A stretch of 64,000 bases of DNA, from assembly GCA_964019135.1 (NCBI GenBank), contig OZ025263.1:19197123-19261122 (forward strand). The letters are read 5' to 3'. Under the pieces are notes generated by a model. The model was not told the DNA's origin, did not search any database, and worked only from the letters and a program-made list of their open reading frames with translations. The position numbers and the translations under genes were made by a program. The stretch comes from Arenicola marina. Lineage: Eukaryota; Annelida; Polychaeta; Arenicolidae. Position 1 is the first letter of the stretch; every line of letters starts with the position of its first letter. Positions 1-9,261 of this stretch are shown here, piece by piece.

Positions 1-690
1 CTCCTTCAAGGTATCGAAAGGTCAGTCCCATCGTGCCCTGCATCGCGGCTGTTGACTGCAGTTACGGTTCCTTTATGGCTCAATGACTCCCCTTGCAAGT
101 GCTACGTTAGTTTACACGCTCATTACTCCGCTTTAATAACAATAATAGCGTTTATTTGCTATAAGTGTTGTGTCTCCCGTATATAAACAGACGTGCACAT
201 CACAACTAGCAGCAGAAGCCCCAGCGTATATGCTAACACACTGTGTAATATAACTATGCAGGGACCCCCACACACCCTTAACAATATTGTTATAAATTTT
301 ATTATTGCTATTCCTATAATTATTACTATGACACTGGCGATACCGGAAAAACATAGTGATGCATTGCATTTGAAATCAGTCGATAATGTGCACTTCATTC
401 AGCAGAATTGCAATGTCATTTTGGTGACTATTCTTTACCGCCGTCTAAGAACGATTAGCTCCATGCATTTAAACATTACTTATGTGCAATCAGGCAATTG
501 TATCTGTATTTTCATAAGGGTAGATATTGTATCGATAGATGTGAATATATATACGGTTGTGGGCATTTTAGGGCGGATTCCGTGTCGATCTCCTTCCACA
601 AGTTGGTGGGTGCACCCTTACAATGTGCTGCCGTGATGACAAGGCATCGTGTAAGTGTCGTAATGCGCTACTATAGGGAGGGGGCGGGGG
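1..690. other. No supported gene; intergenic or intronic DNA
   Basis: AT-rich, unremarkable sequence. Open frames here (for example plus 193-636) have no recognisable motif, no codon pattern and no supporting splice sites. The first 60 bases contain a possible donor-like AAG/GTATCG and could belong to a gene outside the window, but nothing supports this. Confidence 0.5.
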
Positions 691-693
691 GAG

Positions 694-830
694 CCCGAAT
701 GGCTTAGTGGCTAATGCGCTCGGTTTTGTCGTGTGAACTCTGCAAGGCCAGCCATCGTGCCCGAGATCTGGGGTTCGCTGTGTCCCATTGTACGAAAGAC
801 TACGTGCGAGCAGAATAAATATCTTTGACA
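694..830 (+). repeat. tRNA-derived SINE head
   Basis: An excellent RNA polymerase III A box (TGGCTTAGTGGCTAATGCGC, about 700-720) is followed about 50 bases later by a B-box-like GGGGTTCG (about 770-778). No tRNA cloverleaf closes, so this is read as a tRNA-derived SINE or a decayed tRNA pseudogene. The 3' boundary is not defined. Confidence 0.5.
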
Positions 831-1130
831 AGGGTATGGTTTATCCATAGGGGGTGATGCAAAATTTAAGTGCCCTTTGTCTGGGTACGTTATGATTTGA
901 GCTGTTCGGTTAGTTTGGCTTCAAGTAAAATTTACCGGCGCAATTATCGGTGGCGGAGTAACGTCTCATAATCGACATCCGAGGCACAAAATGTTTATAA
1001 GCTAAACAGTTTAACTGTGAATATGAATAGTCATATTTACAACTCAGAAACTGTTGATTTTTCTTCGATACGATCACTTTATTGTAGGCTACATGCACCA
1101 TGCATTCTCACTTTCTTGCTCACTGATCAT

Positions 1131-1248
1131 TCAAACATTCATTCATTCATTCACACATTCATTCATTCATTCACACATTCATTCATTCATTCACACATTC
1201 ATTCATTCATTCACACATTCATTCAAACATTCACAACTCATTCAAAAT
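1131..1248. repeat. CATT-type microsatellite
   Basis: Runs of (ATTC)3-4 interrupted by CACAC, giving a compound unit of about 20 bases repeated about five times. Confidence 0.9.
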
Positions 1249-1560
1249 TACTGGGAGGACAGTTGTGTCGCCGGCTTGGAGGCGCTGTACCAAGCAGGTT
1301 TCGCAGAGCCAGGGCTGGCTTGCATCGCGCAAGGATGCATTAATTCGAGCGTGAGCCAGTCTGAAACGAGATATTGATGTGTTTATTCGTCTTCTTGCAT
1401 GCATACTAAATATGCCGTTAAAGTTGATTAATTAATTAGAAATATATAGGCCCTTATTTGTGTTCTGGTTTATCTGCCAATGACATAAAGATATGATAAA
1501 CGAGACATTTTTTACAATGAACAATGCTAACAATACTGATTAGGTGTATCAGCATCATAG

Positions 1561-1804
1561 TCATAGATAATTGACGTACTCGTCCAGGCAATTCTGGTGC
1601 CACCAGAGTTCGCAGCCATCACAGCCGAACCACACTTCTTCCTCAGCCCCGTCCTCAGACTTGCCGCACTCTGGACATCGGTCGGTCACAGGTAGCGGTG
1701 CCGGTGGCAGTACCAACGGGTCTTCTTCGTCCGTGTCGCAATCCATTTGAATATGGACTTGCGGCACTGTTAATCCGTCCCGCAAGCCATCCATGTCCCA
1801 ATAT
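1561..1804 (-). CDS. Last exon of the DDE gene: partial PHD-like zinc finger
   Basis: Begins after TGTAG at 1805 and completes an Arg codon split with exon 7. It encodes an acidic stretch (DCDTDEEDP), then C-x2-C, 14 residues, C-x2-C-x4-H-x2-C (CPEC ... CDGCELWWHQNC) and stops at TGA 1561-1563 eight codons later. This matches the first six zinc ligands of a PHD finger, with the aromatic WW just before the His as in true PHDs; the last C-x2-C pair is absent. Either the domain is truncated or a further exon is used in another isoform. Chromatin binding is only a family-based inference. Confidence 0.65.
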
Positions 1805-4800
1805 CTACACGAAGAAAGTATTAAGAAGTGATTACTTTTCGGGTACGACTTAATTTGAGCGAGGTATGTGGTAATAACATGAAGCAAATTAAGGGATTTT
1901 TTCCCGGCCCCTCCATCGAGCACGGAAATTTGCAGACCAGCTGCATCAATGTGCCACGTGCCAAAGTTATACGTACATGTACGTGTATCCCCCCCCCCCC
2001 CAAAAAAAAAACACACAAAAAAACAGAAACACCCATACACGCACGCGGAGTGAGGTGACACGATAACTTATTGACCATGCCATTTCTAAAGAATTATTTA
2101 ATGAGTGCTAGGGTGATCAAATCAGATAAATACTTGTGTATATAACGTGTATATATACGTGTGTATAACGAAAACGAAAAGTTGCATCATACCACTCCAC
2201 CCAATACCATTAAAAATTGTAGGAACAAGAACAAACCTTTTCTCCACCTTCTCGACATGTGAAACGAAAGAGGGCCACATGTTGACAGCTACCACTTTCT
2301 GCCGCCCTTCAAGAAAAAGCCGGTGGACGTCCTCCATGGATTGGGAAGTATTGTTCCGGGCCACATGACCCTTCTCCACCGCCCATACCATCTCAATCGG
2401 GTTGAGATCGCAATGGTAGGGCGGCAGCCGAAGGACTGTGTGGCCGGCCTCCTCGGCGAGGACATCCACACGGTATTTTTTGGAAGGGCGGTTCTGCTTG
2501 ACAAGCTGTGCCAGCTCGGGCTTAAGCATGTCCTCTGTTGTGACACATCCTGGAAAAAAATTAAAAATTTTATATGCCATTTAGCTGCGGAGCCAGGTTA
2601 TAAACTAAATACTACATAAATATGGAGAGTTCTACAGTCATAGGCACCTCAGTAACTACCAGTAAATGTTGGCAATGTGGTAATGCACCAAATGATATGT
2701 TTCGTAAAGACATAAATACAGCAGACAAATTGTTATTATAGCCATAGAAGGCAGTAATTTTAGTATGGAAACAGCCGCTTTCTTGGCTCCCTTGTGGTCA
2801 GACAATGAATTCAATTAAATCCTTAGTTACAAATTAACAGTTGTGAACGTTACACATTGTGCTTTGTATTTTTGCCTTGGTTAATCATTCAACATTATAT
2901 TTATATCCACTTGCCTCAAAATATTGATTTCCACACAACACCTATGAACTGTTCCTGACTAACTAGTTATGGATTGATTTCAGTTTCATCAGTTACTAGG
3001 GTTACCTCTTGCAATAAATTTAAACACTCGATAACGTACGGTACTCGTGTAACGAAGTGATAATACTGATGTAAACATGGATACTAGGTGGGTGTCTGTA
3101 CGGATATGGCAAGAAATAATAATTGTTTGTAAATTTCTGATAGAAAAATGCTACTTTACAATCTTGTAATGCCAGAGTGTAGTTTGAGAATGTTTAATAC
3201 TGGCAGTTTCTATATATATGTTGCAACCGGGGTCAACATTGGACAACCCTGGAAAATCGTAGCGAGTCCGTAGCGAGTCCAATTTTTTTGGAGATAGCCC
3301 CGGTTCTTCTCGGTATATAGACCGGGAAGGACCGGATAGGGCCGGGGTAAACCGTAGCCAACACTGGCATAGCGTGAGCTAGGCTTTACACCTAATTAAA
3401 TAATTTGATTGTCTTACCACAATGAGACAAAAAGGGCCCATATTCAGATTCTTACTACAGTTTACTCAAACAGAACTATCGCTGAGGTGCTTAGTATAGA
3501 TTCTATACCTTTCTCTGTTAACCAAGCTTTCATTTGTTCTTTTCTGCTTGATGAGGTTGGGCAGCGACATTCATCCGTCAAGACTGTGTGGTAGGGCGCA
3601 TTGTCAACGACAACTACCCCTCGCGGAGGGAGACCTGGCAGTAGTTGTTCTTTGAACCAACATTTCATTTTATTTATATGAGCGATAAATTTATAAACCA
3701 TGGCAAGTAACCGGGTTAGTGTGGGAGAGGGGTTCTAAATGTAGGATTTAATACTATAAATGTTCTACGGCATGATATCCGAGACCTGCTTAATTTTTTT
3801 TTTGAAAAATAGTCTATCAAAATCTATTTTTATTTTACAGTTATTTAGGCAATTGCAAACTTCAAATTTCTTGTACATTAATATGGGCATTTGCCACAGA
3901 TATTTTACATCGTGCGGGTCTTGTTCATTAGTATTACAGCTGCATATTTATAAAATAACCCACATAAATCATAGGTGACATAGCAAAACGTACAAATTTT
4001 ATGTGGATACACTTGTGTGTTTCTTACCTGAAGATCAATGACGCGCCCTCGATGAAGCCGTCCTTGCCACCAGCGTCCACCACAATCCACCTGAGAAAAC
4101 AAAACGGTTCCGTATGCTATCAAAAGATCATTAAGTCCGCTATATCGCGTTACATGCTGGGGTCGGATTCAGGATTTGGGAAATAGGTGGCTTCGCGAGA
4201 CTCCAGGATAGCCGACTGTGGTTGTGAGGTAACCAAATTAGTCCGAAAGAGGCCTAAATGTCCACGAGTTTTTATTTTGGCGGGGGAGGAGTCGAAAGAA
4301 TTTCCTTAGCTTGGAAGAAATGAAAATGCGCATTAAGGCGATAGCGGATCCATTTCGTAAAAAAAAAACGGTATTTACCGATATCAAGTTTTTTTCCTTG
4401 ACATTTATCATAAAGATTTGAAGTCACGATCGACCAGGCATCGTGTTGCCACAACAAACAAATTCAATTGTTCAATACTTCAAGAAAAAATTATAATATG
4501 CTAACCTTCCACCTCTCCCTGGTTCGATTTTCTTTTTACGCTTGTGTTGGTCTGACTGCCATTTTTTGGTTGGTGCATGTCCGGCATTAACCCAGGTTTC
4601 ATCCAGGTAGATGATTGGACGACCTTGGGCTTTGAAGGCCTGCAGCTGACGCAGATATTGGCGTCTCCACGTAATGATATCGCTCCTTTCACACAAGGTT
4701 CCATTTGCCTTGCTGTTGTCATGGCGATCATATCTGCATTATAAATCAGGGCTAGTGGTAAAAATTTTATCGCTGCTATTTTTTTAACGTAAACTTACTC

Positions 4801-6752
4801 GTTTATACAGTTTCGCTGCGCATTTTACACAAGATTATTTCGAGCAGAAATTAGTTTTTTTCTTTTAGTATTAAACTCAGTTTTTCATAAAGCCAGTTTT
4901 GTTGCAATTCTGAAATAAACGTTACAGTAATTTGAAGTAATTCCATAAGAATTAAAAAATATTACGCTGAAAAGGGTCTGAGTAATGTTAAGCCATATAT
5001 ACTATATCATTCCCGCCAATTTCACTGGATGATCCTTACTCGAAACCAAGGGTCTTGAGGCTCATGCGAAGAGTGGTAGCAGAAACGTTTATGTCGAACG
5101 CCACCAGTTGGGCCCGAAGCGTATACACGTTTAACACTTCTCCCTTGTTTAGTTTTTGCACGACCTGTAAGTATGAGTAAAATACATGAAACGTAAAATA
5201 TGATGTATTGGTTTCTTTGAAACTACAACCACTGACAATGTTTGTTAAATTCTTCGCAGAGTATTTATTGCATTATCGTTTCCTCGGCGCTAAATAACGT
5301 TTTAAGTAAATTTAAAAAATATATGAAAAGAGCCCAAATGTTAATTAGCGTCCTAAAGTGCATGTTATCCGCGTAATACATATTAGCATCATCGACGGTA
5401 TACATGCGCGAAAGCGATTTAACAACTGCAGTTACAAAATTAGTTAAGAGACCACGTACCTGTCTCCTAATCACATCCAGATCGAAGTTATCGACCTTGG
5501 CCGGCCGCCCCTGTTTCTTATGCTCAGTTTCTGAAAGAAAATGTGCCATCATGTGTAACTATCAAATCGTACATACTGGTATTTTATCTATATTAATATA
5601 AGTTAATAAGACGTGCGCAAGAAGCAGGTTAAGGACCTTAAATCTGTTTTTCAGTTTTGCCTTGAATCGAGCAGGGGGGGGGGGGCATAGGAAATAAACC
5701 AAACACCCACACGCAGGGACAAACGATGAAATCCTTGGTTGCGTCAATTGTCCACTCTTGTAATATTTACAACCACTCTTGGTAAGCGGGCTGCGGTTCA
5801 CTTGTGTAAATGGTCTCATGAATCTTTCTTATTAGAGACCACGAAATTTTTAAATACTATCATTTATGCTCTGGACTGAAATTATGGTTGACCCTAATAT
5901 GGAAGATCGACCTTTGAGGATGGTGTACACAGACCCTCCCATATTCCAAAATAGCCGAAAAACAACCTTGTTGGGGGCACTATTATATAAATCGCAGGGG
6001 CGGATCCAGGGGGGGGGGGGGTAGAGGGGTTGCAACCCCCCCGCCCTTGGAAACCTGAACATACACTGTTAAAGTCTGCTTCTCCGAAGTCTGTTTCGCG
6101 CTCCCCCCCCCCACCCCCGATCGCAAGTTTTAGCCAGAGAGCCCCCCCCCCGGTCCCAAGTTTTCAGAGAGCAACCCCCCCAAGCCCCCTTGGCAAATTC
6201 CTAGAAAAAAATATCCCTTCCGAGCGGATTTTGGCGGTAAGACGCGAGAGGGTTTTGGAGGTTAAAAAAGGGTTCCTATACCGCGGAACACCCCCCCCCC
6301 CCCACCAACCAAAAAAAAAATGTCAGCAATGTCTTAAAATACCCCCCTCCCCTCCCCCCCGGGTGGGTAGGGGTGCGGGGCGGGCTTTAAAAGTGGCTCC
6401 GGAAGCTCGACCAATGCCCCTCACCATATGGAGATGATATTCTAATTGTAAATATAAAATAATACAAATTTCTGCAGGATATAGGTCCCATTAGAGCCAT
6501 TAAACTGCTATTAGATCTATGTCTTTGAAGCCGGTCCTATCGGCCGAATGATATTCTGTAGGCCAAACGAGTGCACTTACCGATGGCGTTATGATGATCA
6601 TTTCCTCTCTCTCTTCGGAGTTCCCGGTCGGATATTCCGAGTGCCGCGCAAGCTCTATCGTTAACTCGATTTACTGAAATCAACAACTCCCCTCTTTTCT
6701 TTTCCTTCTCAAAATATCTTAAAACGTTTCGAATTAGCTGTTGCGCGTCCAT
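1561..6752 (-). CDS. Intron-split IS630/Tc1-type DDE transposase-like protein with C-terminal partial PHD-like finger
   Basis: Eight exons on the minus strand: 6752-6581, 5530-5460, 5164-5040, 4733-4506, 4090-4028, about 3680-3509, 2534-2237 and 1804-1561, all with GT/AG borders except the 5' edge of exon 6. Phases agree at every junction but 5/6. Exons 1-3 give N-terminal helix-turn-helix regions, including GRPAKVDNFDLDVIRR. The catalytic triad is visible: D in IYLDETWVNAGH (exon 4), D in VVVDNAPYH (exon 6), E in LPPYHCDLNPIEMVW (exon 7). Exon 5 encodes WIVVDAGGKDGFIEGASLIF. Exon 8 continues the usual acidic C-terminus, then adds a Cys-rich segment. About 450 residues. The family (DDE_3/IS630-like) normally cuts and pastes DNA. 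With eight introns and no terminal inverted repeats seen, this copy looks like a host-resident, possibly domesticated gene rather than an active element. Start chosen at the first ATG (MDAQQLIRN) preceding the helix-turn-helix. Weak point: the residues between exons 5 and 6 are missing or degenerate, so it may be a decaying gene. Confidence 0.75.
3220..3365. other. Low-information intronic stretch with a short direct repeat
   Basis: Within the 2535-3508 intron of the DDE gene. Contains GTAGCGAGTCC twice in tandem and several CCGG-flanked segments. No coding or transposon ends recognised; the rest of this intron and those at 4091-4505, 4734-5039 and 5165-5459 are plain AT-rich sequence. Confidence 0.3.
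5995..6440. mobile_element. GC-run-rich non-autonomous element in intron 1 of the DDE gene
   Basis: Starts with CAGGGGCGGATCCAGG, nearly the terminal repeat seen at 24875, followed by many G and C homopolymer runs. Contains CCTTCCGAGCGGATTTTGG (near 6218), a motif found again near 63555 and, inverted and diverged, near 20105. No second terminal repeat was found, so the right end is approximate. Confidence 0.45.
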
Positions 6753-6790
6753 TGTAGAGTGGAAAATGGCGTCTGCTCCATAATAAACAT

Positions 6791-6960
6791 TCGCCAGAGG
6801 GCGCTGTCAAGCAGCGCCATCTACCGCATCTCACTTACCTGGAGAAATTGCTCTGTCCCCTTTTTGTGGGCCTGATATTAGACTCTTCCATGTGCCTTTT
6901 TATTCCAACCAATGAAAACGCAGTAACATGACCTTCACCTTACGACGTCATAAATTCGCG
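6791..6960. promoter_or_regulatory. Candidate bidirectional promoter region
   Basis: Lies just upstream of the minus-strand DDE gene start (6752) and 450 bases before the plus-strand decarboxylase exons. It holds a perfect inverted repeat GGCGCTG-TCAAG-CAGCGCC (6800-6818) whose left arm is part of CAGAGGGCGC, resembling half of a CTCF-type site, plus a CCAATG box (about 6906) and a CRE-like ACGACGTCATAA (about 6942). Promoter function is inferred from motif density and position only. Confidence 0.35.
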
Positions 6961-7416
6961 GCTGTCAACAAACTTTCGTCTGCTATCCTTTATGCTGGAG
7001 ACTATCGTGTTGTGCCGTTATTAAACAAGATACACATAAAAGTAAGTATAAATCATAAGCGACTCGTGTGATGGAGCAAATAAATACATAAATCGTGGCT
7101 GCAAATGGTGCAGGGACAAAAATATTCACGAAAGCGAGGCTGCAGATATTAAACGCGCCGACTATAGGTAATGGCCTGCTTTTGAAAGAATTGACTAACA
7201 TATGCTTTTTACTTATTTGTCAAATTATCGATCATGGTGTACCAGTTTCTCCATATATATATGATAGTAAATTATTTGTGTGACGTTATTATCATATAAT
7301 GATGAACAATATTTCACGGAGCCATATAAATATGTCCAAAGTTGGATTATAGCATTCTAGGTGACCTTATATGACGTGACGCTGGCCTCTGTCATAATTG
7401 TATATTTGTCCAACAG

Positions 7417-7619
7417 CTTCTTTGATACAAATGAAAGCGCACGCAAGTGCCTAAAACACAGCACTGAGCAGTCTTACTTGCTATATAATGCAATTTTAGG
7501 GAACCTTACCATCCAATGCGGACGAAAGGCCGACGGTTACAAGTTCTGGATGCTGTGGAAAGCGCTTGGCCACAAAGGGATCAACGACTTGGTAGACAAG
7601 TTCTTTGACCAAGCCAGGT
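7417..7619 (+). CDS. Decarboxylase exon A
   Basis: Acceptor tentatively CCAACAG at 7416 (an alternative AG lies about 20 bases downstream). Ends GCCAG/GTAGAC, leaving two bases of an Arg codon completed by exon B. Carries the family signature IQCGRK..KFWMLWKALG and the helix GINDLVDKFFDQAR. Confidence 0.75.
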
Positions 7620-7984
7620 AGACACCTCTGTCAGCTATTACACTAGCTATATTCAATATTCTATGGACAATTATTTCAATCCATAATCATGAGTCAATTA
7701 TTCACGAACTCATAAGCAAGCGGAGAAGCACTGGCAGATCACGAATCCGCTAAGGTTGATATATATCGATGAATATTTCGAAATCTGGTAATGTATACAC
7801 TGTAAAAAGACCAGGGTCGGTATTCATAATTGTATAGGACAATCTACGGTCTGAAAGTTGCTATTTAAACCAAATGTAAATAAACGAAGCGGTGGGGTCA
7901 CATGAACTATAAATTTCGATTAGTCTTAGAATAACCGATTAAGGTCAAAGTAGCTACCATGGGAAAGGCCACATTTTCAGCCTA

Positions 7985-8065
7985 ATTGAGCGGGAATTAA
8001 ACGCACAATCATACGGTCAGAGGTTCGCCGCTCTACCAACTGACCTATCAGGGTAGCTGTCTCAA
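7985..8065 (-). repeat. tRNA-like sequence in the decarboxylase intron
   Basis: On the minus strand AGGTCAGTTGGTAGAGCGGCG (A-box type) is followed by CGTTTAATTCCCGC (B-box type) at tRNA spacing. The acceptor arms do not pair, so this is a tRNA pseudogene or SINE head rather than a working tRNA. Confidence 0.5.
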
Positions 8066-8341
8066 GACGCATGCTTGTGAACTCATGCTTGTAAAACTCT
8101 TCCCGCCAAATTTGTGCGGTCCCGCTCATCTAATGTTTACCTTTTGTGGAAATTATTTAAGAGGAAAAAGAAAAAGAGAAAAAGAAATGTCGGCAAGATT
8201 TTCCATACCGCCTCAACACACCATACATGTTGATATATATATATACCACATGCAAACAAATTCGAACATATTACAGTGCATACAATTAACGCAGAAGTAG
8301 GCTTAAGGTAATTGTGATGACATATGTCGTACCCTGTCAGG

Positions 8342-8393
8342 TACTTTACGGAGAAGCTGAAGGCGACAGATGGCTTCAGACTGGTGTTACCGG
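8342..8393 (+). CDS. Decarboxylase exon B
   Basis: Small exon between CCCTGTCAG and GTAAGAACAG. Completes the Arg codon from exon A and ends on a codon boundary (LVLPE), in phase with exon C. The sequence YFTEKLKATDGFRLV corresponds to the linker helix before the small C-terminal domain. Confidence 0.8.
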
Positions 8394-8843
8394 AGGTAAG
8401 AACAGTCCCATATTTTACTTCATCAAATTGGTCACGGACTGGGTGATACACAACTGTCCATCTGTCCACTCACTCAAGACTGAAGTTATTTGTAGCCGTT
8501 GTCAACACGAGGGCCTCGGGCTTGTTGTTTAAAAAAAAAAAAAAAAAAATTTAATCGCATTTTGAGCGCACGCTTCGCCAAGTGACTCTAGTGTGATCTT
8601 GGTGACGGGTGTCCAACGATGCATGTTCCGACTGCTGGTGAAGCGTGCTGTAGGCGTCACCATGACCAGACATGCGCGCTGCAACTTCCGTTCATAGACT
8701 AAATAGTCCACAACCGAAGTCGCTCGTAGCCCCGACTAGTCTCCGATGGAAATAAAGTAGGTTAGTGTTTTGGGTGACACATGTGAATATATAGGCTAAA
8801 TGGAGCCATGGGATTCCCCGAGTACAGAAATGAAGTAGGTGGA

Positions 8844-9010
8844 TGGATGGATTGGTGTTTAGGCCACTTTTGTACACGCATAGGCTGGGGCAAGGAACCC
8901 GTGGGAAAGTGATATGAAAGGATAACACGGTCCCGGACACAGATCGAGTTTGAACCCGCAACCTGGTGGTCTTCAATCGAGAACGCTACCTCTCGACCAC
9001 GGCGGCTCCT
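8844..9010 (-). repeat. tRNA-derived SINE, best-preserved copy
   Basis: Minus strand: A box in GTGGTCGAGAGGTAGCG (about 9000), B box GCGGGTTCAAACTCG (about 8950), a body of about 90 bases ending in GTGGCCTAAACACC, then a short (ATCC)n tail near 8850. Sits in the intron between decarboxylase exons B and C. Related copies are at 21.6, 22.9 and 62.8 kb. Confidence 0.75.
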
Positions 9011-9171
9011 TAAATGAAACGGGATGGGATAAAACATGCCCTAGATGCAAGGTACAAACAAATGAGACGCTGTAGGTTGACAGCTCAGCCCGCCTACCGA
9101 TTAAACTAGAGGAATCCATAAACACGTGACTGTGAAGTCGAGATGCTGCAAGTCCCTTTCCGTTGTTGCAG

Positions 9172-9261
9172 TTTGAATATGTGAACATCAGCTTCTGGTA
9201 CATCCCACCCAGTATGCGAGGTCAACCGGAAACCGCCAAATGATGGCAGCGAGTAGGCAAG
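9172..9261 (+). CDS. Decarboxylase exon C; contains the first unit of the minisatellite
   Basis: Acceptor CCGTTGTTGCAG, then FEYVNISFWYIPPSMRGQPE in phase 0. The last 36 bases (9226-9261) are already the exonic part of the 58-bp repeat unit, ending GGCAAG/GTAAGAG. In the repeat consensus this part reads ETAEWWQRVGK, as expected for the family; in this first copy the first Trp codon is TGA. A 30-codon exon. Confidence 0.8.

Larger units (their letters stand above)
7417..9261 (+). pseudogene. Group II PLP-dependent decarboxylase (glutamate/cysteine-sulfinate decarboxylase family), partial and probably broken
   Basis: Three plus-strand exons, about 7417-7619, 8342-8393 and 9172-9261, join in frame. 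They encode a stretch of the C-terminal half of the large domain: IQCGRKADGYKFWMLWKALG, then YFTEKLKATDGFRLVLPE, then FEYVNISFWYIPPSMRGQPE. These match the GAD/CSAD/GADL1 pattern (TIQCGRKVDxFKxWLMWKAxG ... VCFWYIPxSLRG). Acceptors TTGTTGCAG (9171) and CCCTGTCAG (8341) and donors GTAGAC, GTAAGA and GTAAGA are present. The lysine-bearing exons that should come before, and the terminal exons that should follow, were not found in the window. Exon 3 has an in-frame TGA (9241-9243) where most copies of the adjoining repeat read TGG. So this is either a gene fragment or a truncated allele. Family members make GABA or taurine/beta-alanine precursors; which substrate this one used cannot be told. Confidence 0.8.

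Noticed and set aside
193-636. Plus-strand 147-codon frame near the left edge
   Set aside because: Low-complexity hydrophobic translation of AT-rich DNA with no family resemblance.
694-9010. Functional tRNA genes at 0.7, 8.0 and 8.95 kb
   Set aside because: A and B boxes are present, but acceptor and anticodon arms do not pair; they fit tRNA-derived SINEs or pseudogenes.
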